This document shows positions 41,862-50,905 of a stretch of 64,000 nucleotides of DNA, piece after piece. Source of the stretch: Brevibacillus reuszeri (GTDB taxonomy: Bacteria > Bacillota > Bacilli > Brevibacillales > Brevibacillaceae); the NCBI RefSeq assembly GCF_001187725.1, contig NZ_LGIQ01000017.1, forward strand, positions 62,001 to 126,000. Reading direction: 5' to 3'. The notes under the pieces were generated by a model. The model was given only the letters and a program-made list of their open reading frames with translations, was not told the origin of the DNA and ran no database searches. The position numbers were made by a program, and so were the translations under genes. Numbering within the stretch: the first letter of the stretch is position 1; each line of letters begins with the position of its first letter.

Positions 41862-43028
41862 ATGAGAATTTGTTTTTTTTGCAATCTCATCGAATTCAAG
41901 CCAAAGGGGAATGTTCTGCAGTTTTTTATTCTGCTACGGGCACTTGATCGAAAAGTGGCACAACTGCCAGCACACGAGCGGGATCAATATTCGTTTGACT
42001 GCGTCCTCCCCTTCCAGTTCCGTAACGGAATGGGCGGCTTTACCTTTCAGCACGTCCGGTTTTACAGGTCCAATCACCCGATCGAGGATATCATCCGCCG
42101 TGATAAAAACAAAAATTACGATTTCATTTTTATTCGCGGACGCAATGAGGCGATCAAGCTTTTAGACCAAAAGCCTTCTCTTGGTTCGAAGCTGTTGTTT
42201 TTGGCCGTTCAATACAATTTGAACGATCCGTATATCATGGGCAGACTAAACCGCATCTTCAAGCATTCCCGGCTCGTGTTTTTCCAGACGGAGCCGAATG
42301 CCCAGCGCTATCGCACCTATCAGCTTCAGAGGGGGAATTACTCGAGTCAGGACCTCGACCGCAAAATTCAAGTCCTCCCCCAGTTTGTCGAACCACCGAG
42401 GGATTCTCTGTATGAGCGGCCTCAAGGCGAACCACTAGACCTGATTGTGGCAGGGGTCATCCGTCCCCGGTATGGGTTATCCGTCGCTACGAAGGCGATT
42501 CGCTTTATTCGTGAAAATCATCCACAGGCCAAGCTGCGTGTTCTGTATCCATCTATCGTCGGCAAATATAAAAAGCAGGCAAAGACGCTATTACGCAAGA
42601 GCGGCGTGGTAGATCACGGACAAAAGTCAATGTGGACGACCAAGAAGCTGATCCTGAAAAGCGGCATCGGTATCGCCTTGCTCTACGATAAAACGAGCGA
42701 CCAAAACCCGTCCCATTCGTACTTGTCTCGCATACTGGAGTATATGGCCCTCGGTGTTCCCGTGCTGACTACCCGAACGATTGGCAATGTCGCATTGCTT
42801 GGTGAAAACTACCCGTTGTTTGTACTGGATGCCTACGATATTGCCGGACACTATGAAAAGCTGTGTAACCACACCTTCTATCAGGAAATGAGCCAGTACG
42901 TTTCCTCTCGCGGAGAACGCTTTCTCGCAGATCATGCCGTGCAATCGTTTTGGGCTACCGTGCAGGAGGAATTTTTGATCGGGCCACGAGCTACTGTACC
43001 ACTAATAAATAAGCCAACACCCCCATAA
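41862..43028 (+). CDS. GT4-like glycosyltransferase
   Basis: The protein has 388 residues from ATG 41862 behind GAAGGAGAG. No signal peptide. A GT-B two-domain layout is suggested: an N-terminal domain with FIFIRGRNEAIKLL and FFQTEPNAQRY, then a C-terminal nucleotide-sugar domain (LDLIVAGVIRPRYGLSVATKAIRF, HPQAKLRVLYPS, SRILEYMALGVPVLTTRTIGNVALLG with the Glu that contacts the donor sugar). Donor and acceptor cannot be deduced, and the gene stands alone. Confidence 0.8.
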   Translation: MRICFFCNLIEFKPKGNVLQFFILLRALDRKVAQLPAHERDQYSFDCVLPFQFRNGMGGFTFQHVRFYRSNHPIEDIIRRDKNKNYDFIFIRGRNEAIKLLDQKPSLGSKLLFLAVQYNLNDPYIMGRLNRIFKHSRLVFFQTEPNAQRYRTYQLQRGNYSSQDLDRKIQVLPQFVEPPRDSLYERPQGEPLDLIVAGVIRPRYGLSVATKAIRFIRENHPQAKLRVLYPSIVGKYKKQAKTLLRKSGVVDHGQKSMWTTKKLILKSGIGIALLYDKTSDQNPSHSYLSRILEYMALGVPVLTTRTIGNVALLGENYPLFVLDAYDIAGHYEKLCNHTFYQEMSQYVSSRGERFLADHAVQSFWATVQEEFLIGPRATVPLINKPTPP

Positions 43029-43050
43029 GCAGGAGCGTTGGCTTGCTTCT
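43011..43050. terminator. terminator between convergent glycosyltransferase and IclR genes
   Basis: AAGCCAACAC / GCGTTGGCTT hairpin that overlaps both gene ends. Confidence 0.8.
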
Positions 43051-43792
43051 ATTTCATCATTTTTCCCATGCGATACGCTGCCTCCATGATGTAGGGCGCG
43101 TAGTCCTTCATTTTTTCCGGAGTGAGACGATTCGAAGGGCCCGAAGCTGCAATGGAGGCTACCAATTGTCCATTCCGGTTAAAAATGGGAGCGGCTACAG
43201 CTGCCGTCCCCAATTCCCTCTCCTCCACACTCGTTGCAAAGCCTTGCTGCTTGATTTGTACGAGCTGCTCCGCATAGACCTCTTTAATGACAAAATCAGG
43301 CCAGTCCGGGTCGTTCAACAGCTCTTGCAGGAAATAGGGCTCCGCATAGGCGACCAGCACCTTGCTGGATGCTCCTACCGCGAGTGGCATACGCGCACCA
43401 ATGGGCGCCACTCTGCGAATAGGCTGTCTGCTCTGTACAGCCTGAATACGTATCCGCTCGCTTCCATCACGTACATACAGACTGATTGTTTCCTCTACCA
43501 AATCCCGTAGCCGTTCCATTTCAGGTAAAAGTAAAGTTGCCGGATCGTCGTTATGAGTCAGATTGGCCGACAGCTCCCATATCCGAAATCCCAAGCGATA
43601 TTTCTCCGTTTCGATATCACGGATGAGAAAGCCTTTGTTTTCCAACGTTGCCAATAATCGATGCACTGTGCTTTTATGCAGGGAGAGTCGGCTGGAAATC
43701 TCACTTAGCCCTAAATCCGTGGAATCCGTAAAACAGAGCAGGATATCCAAAGCCCGTTCGACGGCTCGAACGTTTGCTTTTTGTTCTTCCAT
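43049..43792 (-). CDS. IclR-family transcriptional regulator
   Basis: The protein has 247 residues from ATG 43792. The N-terminal winged helix is AVERALDILLCFTDSTDLGLSEISSRLSLHKSTVHRLLATLENKGFLIRD. The effector domain contains RIRIQAVQSRQPIRRVAPIGARMPLAVGASSKVLVAY and VEERELGTAAVAAPIFNRNGQLVASIAASGPSNRLT. Family members bind short palindromes and respond to small carboxylic or aromatic acids. A perfect 17-bp palindrome over its own promoter suggests autorepression, and the same site before aconitase suggests a link to central carbon metabolism. Confidence 0.93.
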   Translation of the reverse strand: MEEQKANVRAVERALDILLCFTDSTDLGLSEISSRLSLHKSTVHRLLATLENKGFLIRDIETEKYRLGFRIWELSANLTHNDDPATLLLPEMERLRDLVEETISLYVRDGSERIRIQAVQSRQPIRRVAPIGARMPLAVGASSKVLVAYAEPYFLQELLNDPDWPDFVIKEVYAEQLVQIKQQGFATSVEERELGTAAVAAPIFNRNGQLVASIAASGPSNRLTPEKMKDYAPYIMEAAYRMGKMMK

Positions 43793-43827
43793 CTGTTATT
43801 GCACCTGCTTCCTAAATGAATCCGTCT

Positions 43828-43844
43828 GTTTCATCTGATGAAAC
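43828..43844. promoter_or_regulatory. 17-bp palindromic operator over the IclR gene promoter
   Basis: GTTTCATCTGATGAAAC, identical to 31869-31885. It covers the region just past the predicted transcription start of the IclR gene, as expected for autorepression. Confidence 0.75.
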
Positions 43845-43860
43845 AAATATGCTACTTTTC

Positions 43861-43888
43861 AGTATACGAAAAAATAAAGCATAGTAAA
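43861..43888 (-). promoter_or_regulatory. promoter of the IclR gene
   Basis: On the minus strand TTTACT (43883-43888), a 16-base spacer and TATACT (43861-43866); the palindrome begins 16 bases after the -10. Confidence 0.7.
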
Positions 43889-44052
43889 GAGCGAATCCGT
43901 CAGAGAATACAAATCCTGCCTATTTTTTTCTGAGGAGGACATTCCCGCAAGCGCCGAAACAATTAGGGTGTGCCCAGGCAAAAGAACGTAAATTGCTTCA
44001 CATCACGATTGGGGGAATGACCTCAACTGTTTAGCCAGCCTATCAGTCGAAG

Positions 44053-44087
44053 AAAAAGGGGCGCCGACCAAATCGGCTTCCCCTTTC
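44053..44087 (-). terminator. terminator of the aldo/keto reductase gene
   Basis: AAGGGG-AGCCGA / TCGGC-CCCCTT stem followed by TTTC on the minus strand. Confidence 0.75.
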
Positions 44088-44104
44088 TCTTTCATCTGCT
44101 TTTC

Positions 44105-44929
44105 TTAGAAATCGAAATTGTCCGGGTCTGGTCCAATTCGTTTGTTTTGATTCAATGCGCTAATTTTTTCTACATCCTCTGCACTAAGCGAGAAGTCAAA
44201 TACATCTGCGTTTTGACGAATACGCTCAGGTGTAATGGATTTTGGAATTGTTACTACCTGGTTTTCCAAATCCCAGCGAATGATGATTTGAGCTGGAGAC
44301 TTGCCATATTTCTGTCCCAGTTCTACCAAAAGCGGATGGTCCAGATTGCCTTGCATCAACGGGCTCCAAGCTTCGAGCTGGATATGACGCTCCTTGCAAT
44401 AGGCATGCAGCTCTTTTTGCGTCAGCATCGGGTGATATTCCACCTGATTGACCACTGGTGTAATCTCGCTGTTTTGACGCAATTCTTCCAAATGATGAAT
44501 TTGGAAGTTGCTTACGCCGATCGCGCGTACGAATCCGTCACGATACAGTTTCTCCATTGCCTTCCACGTTTCTACAAACTTGCCTTTTACTGGCCAGTGC
44601 ACGAGGTACAGGTCCAGAGTATCGAGCCCCAGCTTTTTCATACTGGTGTCAAAAGCCTTGAGAGTTGTCTCATAGCCTTGATCTGCATTCCACACCTTGG
44701 TCGTGATGAATAGCTCTTCGCGATCGATTCCGGATTGACGGATTCCTTCGGCTACGCCTTCTTCATTTCCGTAGACGGCCGCCGTGTCAACACTGCGGTA
44801 ACCCGCTTCAATAGCAGAGCGAACTGCCAGTGTTTCGTTGCCTTCCTTTGCTTTCCAAACACCGAGGCCCAGCCAAGGCATTTTGACTCCGTTGTTCAAT
44901 ACCGAGCTATCTGTGATAGGTGTTGCCAT
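44105..44929 (-). CDS. aldo/keto reductase (YvgN/YtbE type)
   Basis: The protein has 274 residues from ATG 44929. The catalytic tetrad is visible: Asp and Tyr in YRSVDTAAVYGNEEGV, Lys in FITTKVWNAD, His in DLYLVHWPVKG. The NADPH-binding end includes VTIPKSITPERIRQNADVFDF. A typical (beta/alpha)8 monomeric reductase for aldehydes such as methylglyoxal. Single-gene unit. Confidence 0.93.
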   Translation of the reverse strand: MATPITDSSVLNNGVKMPWLGLGVWKAKEGNETLAVRSAIEAGYRSVDTAAVYGNEEGVAEGIRQSGIDREELFITTKVWNADQGYETTLKAFDTSMKKLGLDTLDLYLVHWPVKGKFVETWKAMEKLYRDGFVRAIGVSNFQIHHLEELRQNSEITPVVNQVEYHPMLTQKELHAYCKERHIQLEAWSPLMQGNLDHPLLVELGQKYGKSPAQIIIRWDLENQVVTIPKSITPERIRQNADVFDFSLSAEDVEKISALNQNKRIGPDPDNFDF

Positions 44930-45002
44930 CCGATCTCCTCCCGACTATCGCTGATTAATATGTACCGATTAAATTTTAGCATATTTGACCCAGTGTAGAA
45001 AA

Positions 45003-45041
45003 CATGGCCGCGCTGTGCTTTTTGGCACAGACGCGGCACTT
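45003..45041 (-). terminator. terminator of the PPOX flavoprotein gene
   Basis: GCCGCG-CTGTGC / GGCACAG-CGCGGC strong stem, followed on the minus strand by a T-rich tract. Confidence 0.75.
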
Positions 45042-45047
45042 CCCACC

Positions 45048-45686
45048 CTAGTACAGACGTTTTGTATAGCTGTCCTGTAAGCCTTCTGCTACCTCTTTGG
45101 CGGTTACGCCTGGCAGCTTCACATGGTCTGCCAGGATTTGCGGCACATTTGGAGTCGTTCCTTCTTCTGGCCACGTGTCTGGCTTCCAAAGTCCAGAGCG
45201 CATGAATGCTTTGGCGCAATGCATGAAGCACTCCTCAACCTGTACTCCGATTCCGATTGTTGGTACTCTCCCTTTTACCGCCATCTTCTCCAGGAGCTCG
45301 GCATCCCGAATGATGCAGGCACGTCCATTGACTCGCAATGTTTCCTCCAGTGTCGGAATCATGAAAATAAGGCCGATCTGGGGATTCGCTAATATATTGG
45401 TAATCGAGTCCATGCGCTTGTTTCCTGGTCGCTCTGGGATGATGAGATGATGCTCGTCAACGATATGCACAAAGCCAGGAGCATCACCACGCGGGGAGGC
45501 ATCGCATTTTCCATCTGCACTCGCTGTTGCAATAATGAGGAATGGCGCTTGTCCGATAAAATCGCGGACATGGCTATCAATCTGTGTGATCGCTTTGTTC
45601 TGGACGAGCTGGCTTGGTTCACCATACATTTCACGAAGCTCATTTTCTGACGAAATCACTTCGCGGAATATTCCGAAACCTGTCAT
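45048..45686 (-). CDS. PPOX-class FMN-dependent flavoprotein
   Basis: The protein has 212 residues from ATG 45686; AGGTG lies 6 bases upstream. It has the split-barrel flavin fold: FLIIATASADGKCDASPRGDAPGFVHIVDEHHLIIPERPGNKRMDSITNILANPQIGLIFMIPT, then RVNGRACIIRD. The lengthened C-terminus (ECFMHCAKAFMRSGLWKPDTWP) matches the MSMEG_1061-type subgroup of the pyridoxamine 5'-phosphate oxidase superfamily. Reaction unknown, probably F420- or FMN-dependent reduction. Confidence 0.87.
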   Translation of the reverse strand: MTGFGIFREVISSENELREMYGEPSQLVQNKAITQIDSHVRDFIGQAPFLIIATASADGKCDASPRGDAPGFVHIVDEHHLIIPERPGNKRMDSITNILANPQIGLIFMIPTLEETLRVNGRACIIRDAELLEKMAVKGRVPTIGIGVQVEECFMHCAKAFMRSGLWKPDTWPEEGTTPNVPQILADHVKLPGVTAKEVAEGLQDSYTKRLY

Positions 45687-45749
45687 GACAGACACCTCGA
45701 TTTCTTGGGATCATAATCTTGATGTCATCATACCATATTTTTCAGTCCG

Positions 45750-46628
45750 TCACTGCCCTTTGGAAGACCAATGTGGCGGACGAGCAAGGGATGGTGGCAG
45801 CTTGGTGTCTGCATCTCCTTTTGCTGCATTGAGCTGCGCTTGGGTGAGAAACAGACTTCCCGTAAGGTCCGCCCCCCTGATGTCTGCATCCCGGAAATCT
45901 ACGCCGATCAGATCCGCTACTCGCATGTCTGCTCCTCTGAGGTCGGCAGCAATCAGGTAGGCTCCTCGCAAATTGGCGTAGCGAAGGTCTGCCCCTTTGA
46001 GCCTCACCCCAATCAAATCAGCTCCACGACCATAGCTTTTCTGGCGGCCAAGTGGACCTTTATGCTGACGACGAGCTTCATCACGCACAAGCTCACTGGT
46101 TCGTAAAAGCAGAGCATTGACCTTTTGCCCGATTGCAGCCACGTCCACTTTTAACAGCGAAGCGGGGGGAAGCTGCGTGTATTGCTCCGTCTTGGCGAGT
46201 GCCTGGCTCAACTCATCGTGAATCTGACAGGCTGCCTCCCGCGCAAGCGCTTCGGACAAGTACCAGAGAAGCTCGTGAAGCTGCCACATGATCGGGAATA
46301 CCTCGTACATCTGCTTCGCCGATCCTGGTGCCTGCCGCCAGTCTTGTCCTTCGTAAGTAACCTGTGATACCTTTTGCCCAGCACCAAAGCAATCATAAAC
46401 CGTACAGCCTCGAAAGCCGATCTGTCGGAGTTTGGTATGCACACCACACCGGAAATCGTCTTGCAAGTTATGACAGGGCTGACCTCCAGCCTTATCGATC
46501 GCAAAATCTACAGAAGCGGCAAATGGCAGTGCGACACAGCACAAGCCAAAGCAATTCTCACAATCTGCCTGTAAATCGAGCCGGCTACTGCCGGAAAGCG
46601 GTCCTTTATTATCTCTATTTTGTCCCAT
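45750..46628 (-). CDS. pentapeptide-repeat protein with N-terminal cysteine cluster
   Basis: The protein has 292 residues from ATG 46628. About 12 pentapeptide repeats (A[DN]LxG pattern; ADLIGVRLKGADLRYANLRG and on) fill residues 203-262 and should form a short right-handed beta-helix. The N-terminal ~85 residues hold eight cysteines (C23, C26, C30, C31, C52, C61, C75, C80), which suggests a metal site. A helical region joins the two. I do not know a named family with this layout. A DNA-gyrase-protecting role is possible for pentapeptide proteins but not indicated here. Confidence 0.82.
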   Translation of the reverse strand: MGQNRDNKGPLSGSSRLDLQADCENCFGLCCVALPFAASVDFAIDKAGGQPCHNLQDDFRCGVHTKLRQIGFRGCTVYDCFGAGQKVSQVTYEGQDWRQAPGSAKQMYEVFPIMWQLHELLWYLSEALAREAACQIHDELSQALAKTEQYTQLPPASLLKVDVAAIGQKVNALLLRTSELVRDEARRQHKGPLGRQKSYGRGADLIGVRLKGADLRYANLRGAYLIAADLRGADMRVADLIGVDFRDADIRGADLTGSLFLTQAQLNAAKGDADTKLPPSLARPPHWSSKGQ

Positions 46629-46747
46629 ACCGCGATCTCCTTTATGACAAAGATAGCATTCTCGTTCAAAGCTACCTTTTACAATTCCTGTATGGTATTA
46701 CTGAATCATTCATTTGTCAATGGAGTCGGAAGTGAAACGGAAACGAC

Positions 46748-46780
46748 AAAAAAGCTGCCCCTTTACAGGCAGCCTTTCGG
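46748..46780 (-). terminator. hut operon terminator overlapping the hutG stop
   Basis: GGCTGCC / GGCAGC hairpin with TTTTTT following on the minus strand. The stop codon of hutG lies in the loop. Confidence 0.8.
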
Positions 46781-47794
46781 ATCATCGGGTTCCTTTTTAT
46801 TGAGGTGCTGGTGATATCCGGTCAAAAAGGAGAGCATGACGTGCACAGCGGTTTTGACTGTTGCTTCTCGTTGATCCTTGAACGGATCGAGACAGACGAT
46901 ATCCATTGCTTTTACTTTGGAAAACAGACCTGCTGCATGCACAGCTTCGAACAATTCACCACTATGCATTCCGCCTGGAGTAGAAGCTGGCACCCCCGGT
47001 CCATAGCTGCAATCCAGTACATCCATATCAACCGTCAGGTAAATCGTATCTACCTGTTGTCCAAGAGCCACGAGTGCTTCTGCTACTGCTTCCCCGACAC
47101 CTTTTTTCCGCGCCTGACGTAGCGTCGTATAGCGTACTCCCGTTTCATCCGCATACGTTTTCAGCGAGCGGGCATTGAAAAAGCCGTGCAAGCCGATGTT
47201 GTGAACATCCTCAGCTCGAATCGTCCCGCTCTCAATCAGATTGCGAATCGGAGTCCCGTTTGAAGGGCCATTGTCCGTCAAATCGCGCAGGTCAAAATGT
47301 GTGTCGAGCTGCAAAATGCCGATTCGCTGCTCGGGATGAGCATCCTTGTAGCCTTTGATCAGCACCGCTGTGATGGAATGATCGCCACCCATCATCAGCG
47401 GCAGCACCTCTGGATGATGCGTGCGCATCTGTACCATCGCTTCGCGGATGTTTCGATGGCACTGGGCAATATCCGTCACATGCTGGCGTACATCCCCCAG
47501 ATCAAGCACACGCAGGTCAGACAAGTCTACATCGTGATCGAGATTATAGGTAGTGAAATACTTCCACGCTCGCCGCATCGCCTCTGGATTTTCACTTGCT
47601 GCTGAGGCCGAGATGGAGGATCGGGAAAGCGGCACGCCGAGAATCGCCACATCGTACGCAGACCAGTCTGTGCTAGCCGCGGTACTGACTTCCAGCGTAG
47701 TGATCCATTCGTTTACTTTTGGCTCAGCAGGAGCGTGGCTTCGATCCCATGCAAAGCTCGGAGGTTTTAACAATGGATATGGATAGCTGCTCAC
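46763..47794 (-). CDS. hutG: formimidoylglutamase HutG (ureohydrolase family)
   Basis: The protein has 343 residues from GTG 47794, overlapping the hutI stop (GTGA). Mn-binding motifs of the arginase/agmatinase fold are present: LPLMMGGDHSITA, ILQLDTHFDLRD and YLTVDMDVLDCSYGPGVPASTPGG. It cleaves N-formimidoylglutamate to glutamate and formamide, the last step of histidine use. The operon position after hutI gives the assignment. Confidence 0.9.
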   Translation of the reverse strand: MSSYPYPLLKPPSFAWDRSHAPAEPKVNEWITTLEVSTAASTDWSAYDVAILGVPLSRSSISASAASENPEAMRRAWKYFTTYNLDHDVDLSDLRVLDLGDVRQHVTDIAQCHRNIREAMVQMRTHHPEVLPLMMGGDHSITAVLIKGYKDAHPEQRIGILQLDTHFDLRDLTDNGPSNGTPIRNLIESGTIRAEDVHNIGLHGFFNARSLKTYADETGVRYTTLRQARKKGVGEAVAEALVALGQQVDTIYLTVDMDVLDCSYGPGVPASTPGGMHSGELFEAVHAAGLFSKVKAMDIVCLDPFKDQREATVKTAVHVMLSFLTGYHQHLNKKEPDDPKGCL

Positions 47795-49065
47795 ACCAAG
47801 CTCCCTCCTGCCACAACGATTGCCCCGTTTTTCACAACCGTGTCAACATGATTGATTCCATAGCGATATTGCAGCGTCATGAAGTCAGGAACATCAAAGA
47901 TCGTAACATCCGCTTTTTTCCCTGCCTCAAGACTGCCGATTTCGTGGGCACGCCGGATCGCATGGGCCGCATTGATTGTAGCAGCTGTCAATACTTCCGC
48001 TGGTGTCATTCCCATTTTCAAGCAGCCCAAATTCATGATGAGCGGCAGTGAAACCGTCGGAGACGATCCAGGATTGCAATCGGTCGAGATTGCTACCGCT
48101 ACACCCGCATCAATCATTTTTCGGCCATTCGCTGACTCTGCCATCAGGAAAAAGGCGGTCCCCGGCAGCAGCACAGCGATTACGCCTGCCTCCGCCATCA
48201 GCTGAATCCCGCGATCGGAGGCACGCAAGAGATGATCTGCTGATACTGCCCCAATTGCTGCTGCCAGCTCCGCTCCCTCATACGGCTCGATTTCGTCTGC
48301 GTGAATTTTCGGGAGCAGGCCATGCCTTGCACCTGCTTCCAGGATTCGTTTGGACTGCTCCGGCGTAAATACCCCGCGCTCACAAAATACGTCATTAAAT
48401 TCTGCAAGCTTGCGCCTTGCCACCTCTGGAATCATTTCCTGAGTAACGAGCTCGACGAATGCCTCCGGGTCTTCACGATATTCCCGCGGGACGGCATGGG
48501 CACCCATGAAGGTGCTGATAATATCCATCGGATGTGACTCGTGCAGCTGTTTGGCTACCTCCAGCTGCTTGATTTCGTCCGCAAGAGTCAGCCCATACCC
48601 GCTTTTTGCCTCGACCGTTGTCACTCCATGCAACAGAAATTGATCCAATCGACGCTTGCTTTGGGCAAACAGCTCCTCGTGACTCGCTTCTCGGGTAGCT
48701 GCCGTCGTGGAATGAATTCCTCCGCCGTTGTTCATGATTTCCATATACGTAGCGCCATTTAGCCGCATGTTGAATTCATTTTGCCGGCTGCCCGCATGCA
48801 CCAGATGTGTATGCGGATCAACCAGACCAGGAGTGACGAGCTTGCCTGCAGCATCGATGATTTGTGCCTCATGGGCGCGATGACCATACGCCTGCTCCAG
48901 CTCTTCATCCGTACCTACTCTCTGGATGACACCCGCTTCCAGCCAGATACTTCCGTCTTCTATAATGGTCAGCTCATTCATCCGATCGCCAACGACTGGC
49001 TCCTCTGACCCGCCAGCCAGTGTTGCAAGCTGGCTGGCATGGCGAATCCATACTGGTTTGATCAT
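47791..49065 (-). CDS. hutI: imidazolonepropionase HutI
   Basis: The protein has 424 residues from ATG 49065; GGAGGAG lies in the end of hutU. An amidohydrolase-fold enzyme: metal-binding VTPGLVDPHTHLVHAGSRQNEF, TTVEAKSGYGL, then IHADEIEPYEGAELAAAIGAVSADHLL and the Asp in AISTDCNPGSSPTVSLP. It opens the imidazolone ring to N-formimidoylglutamate. Confidence 0.96.
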   Translation of the reverse strand: MIKPVWIRHASQLATLAGGSEEPVVGDRMNELTIIEDGSIWLEAGVIQRVGTDEELEQAYGHRAHEAQIIDAAGKLVTPGLVDPHTHLVHAGSRQNEFNMRLNGATYMEIMNNGGGIHSTTAATREASHEELFAQSKRRLDQFLLHGVTTVEAKSGYGLTLADEIKQLEVAKQLHESHPMDIISTFMGAHAVPREYREDPEAFVELVTQEMIPEVARRKLAEFNDVFCERGVFTPEQSKRILEAGARHGLLPKIHADEIEPYEGAELAAAIGAVSADHLLRASDRGIQLMAEAGVIAVLLPGTAFFLMAESANGRKMIDAGVAVAISTDCNPGSSPTVSLPLIMNLGCLKMGMTPAEVLTAATINAAHAIRRAHEIGSLEAGKKADVTIFDVPDFMTLQYRYGINHVDTVVKNGAIVVAGGSLV

Positions 49066-49070
49066 GGCTC

Positions 49071-50741
49071 TTACTCCTCCATCATTGGGATATGGACGCC
49101 TTTTTCCTTGGCTGTCTGAATAGCGAGGTCGTAGCCAGCATCTACATGACGAACAATCCCCATGCCTGGGTCCGTAGTCAAAACGCGCTCCAGTCGACGT
49201 GCCGCTTCTGGCGTACCATCTGCAACGATGACCATCCCCGCGTGCAAGGAGTAGCCCATTCCGACTCCGCCACCATGATGAACAGATACCCAGCTCGCTC
49301 CACCTACTGCATTGACCATTGCATTGAGGATTGGCCAGTCGGCAACCGCATCACTTCCATCCTTCATTGCTTCGGTTTCCCGATTCGGCGATGCGACAGA
49401 CCCGGAGTCGAGATGATCGCGTCCGATCACAATCGGTGCTTTCAGTTCGCCACGCGCCACCATGTCATTGATGATCTGACCAAAGCGTGCCCGCTCTCCA
49501 TAGCCTAACCAGCATATGCGCGAAGGCAGTCCCTGGAACTGAATGCGTTCTTGTGCCATGCGAATCCAGTTGCACAGATGGGTATTATAGGAAAACTCGC
49601 GAAGAATGACCTCATCCGTCTTGTAAATATCCTCAGGGTCGCCAGAGAGTGCTACCCAGCGGAATGGACCCTTGCCCTCGCAAAATTGCGGGCGAATATA
49701 GGCAGGAACAAAGCCCGGAAAACGAAATGCATCCTCTACCCCTTCGTTTTTCGCTACTTGGCGAATGTTGTTTCCGTAGTCAAAGGTAATCGCTCCTTTT
49801 TCTTGCAGAGCGAGCATGGCGCGAACGTGCTCAGCGATGCTTGCTTTGGATCGGATTACATACTCATTTGGATCACTGCTTCGCAGCTGTGTAGCTTCCT
49901 CAAGGCTCATGCCAATCGGAATATATCCGTTTAGCGGATCATGTGAGGAGGTTTGATCTGTCAGAACATCCGGGATAAAATTACGTGCCAGCATCTCTTT
50001 CAATACGTCCGCCGCATTCCCTAAGAGACCGATGGAGATGCCTTTCTTCTCACGCTTTGCTGCTTCTGCCAGGCGAATTGCTTCATCCAGACTTTCTGTC
50101 ATCTCATCCAAATATTTCGTATCCAATCGACGCTGAATTCGTGTGCGATCTACCTCGATATTGATGCTCACGCCGCCATTGAGAGATACGGCAAGTGGTT
50201 GTGCTCCACCCATTCCTCCCAAACCGGCTGTAACGGTGATCGTTCCTGCGAGCGTGCCTTCAAAATGCTGTCTGGCACATTCAGCAAATGTTTCATACGT
50301 TCCTTGTACAATGCCTTGGCTGCCAATATAAATCCAGCTTCCTGCGGTCATTTGTCCGTACATCATCAGCCCTTTTTTATCGAGCTCGTGGAAATGCTCC
50401 CAATTCGCCCACGCAGGAACGAGATTGGAGTTTGCCAAAAGCACACGTGGTGCATCTGTATGTGTTTTAAAAACAGCCACCGGCTTGCCGGATTGGATCA
50501 ATAACGTCTCGTCGCTCTCTAAGTTTTTCAATGTTTCGACAATAGCATCGAAGCATTCCCAGTTACGTGCTGCTTTGCCGATTCCTCCATACACGACCAG
50601 GTCATCCGTTCGCTCTGCTACATCAGGATTCAGGTTATTTAACAGCATCCGCAATGCCGCTTCTTGTACCCAGCCTTTTGTATGTAGCTCGGTACCGGAA
50701 TACGCTTGAATCATTTGCTGAATGGTTTGTGTCTTCGTCAT
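49071..50741 (-). CDS. hutU: urocanate hydratase HutU
   Basis: The protein has 556 residues from ATG 50741 with AGGTGG upstream (family length about 555). Typical segments are [52 protein letters not shown]-binding [22 protein letters not shown] and [26 protein letters not shown]. It converts urocanate to imidazolone propionate. It is the first gene of this operon. hutH, which would make urocanate from histidine, is absent here, as are hutP and hutM. Confidence 0.97.
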   Translation of the reverse strand: MTKTQTIQQMIQAYSGTELHTKGWVQEAALRMLLNNLNPDVAERTDDLVVYGGIGKAARNWECFDAIVETLKNLESDETLLIQSGKPVAVFKTHTDAPRVLLANSNLVPAWANWEHFHELDKKGLMMYGQMTAGSWIYIGSQGIVQGTYETFAECARQHFEGTLAGTITVTAGLGGMGGAQPLAVSLNGGVSINIEVDRTRIQRRLDTKYLDEMTESLDEAIRLAEAAKREKKGISIGLLGNAADVLKEMLARNFIPDVLTDQTSSHDPLNGYIPIGMSLEEATQLRSSDPNEYVIRSKASIAEHVRAMLALQEKGAITFDYGNNIRQVAKNEGVEDAFRFPGFVPAYIRPQFCEGKGPFRWVALSGDPEDIYKTDEVILREFSYNTHLCNWIRMAQERIQFQGLPSRICWLGYGERARFGQIINDMVARGELKAPIVIGRDHLDSGSVASPNRETEAMKDGSDAVADWPILNAMVNAVGGASWVSVHHGGGVGMGYSLHAGMVIVADGTPEAARRLERVLTTDPGMGIVRHVDAGYDLAIQTAKEKGVHIPMMEE

Positions 50742-50807
50742 GACTTCCACCTGCTTTTCTCCAGATTGAATCGCTTATAGATTCAGTATAGGAAAGCAAA
50801 AGCACAC

Positions 50808-50846
50808 AAAAAAGGCACCACTCTTTCGATTTGGTGCCACTTTTTT
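50808..50846. terminator. terminator between the AraC-type gene and hutU
   Basis: AAAAAAGGCACCA / TGGTGCC-CTTTTTT perfect hairpin with symmetrical A/T tracts. It separates the regulator from the hut operon. Confidence 0.88.
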
Positions 50847-50905
50847 CGGTCGAATTCGGATCAACTGATCGTCTCGCCGAAATTTTCTCTCTTTTTATTC
50901 GATAG

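Larger units (their letters stand above)
43793..44104. other. 312-base intergenic region
   Basis: It holds the IclR promoter and operator (43828-43888) at one end and the aldo/keto-reductase terminator (44053-44087) at the other. Nothing gene-like is seen in between. Confidence 0.6.
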
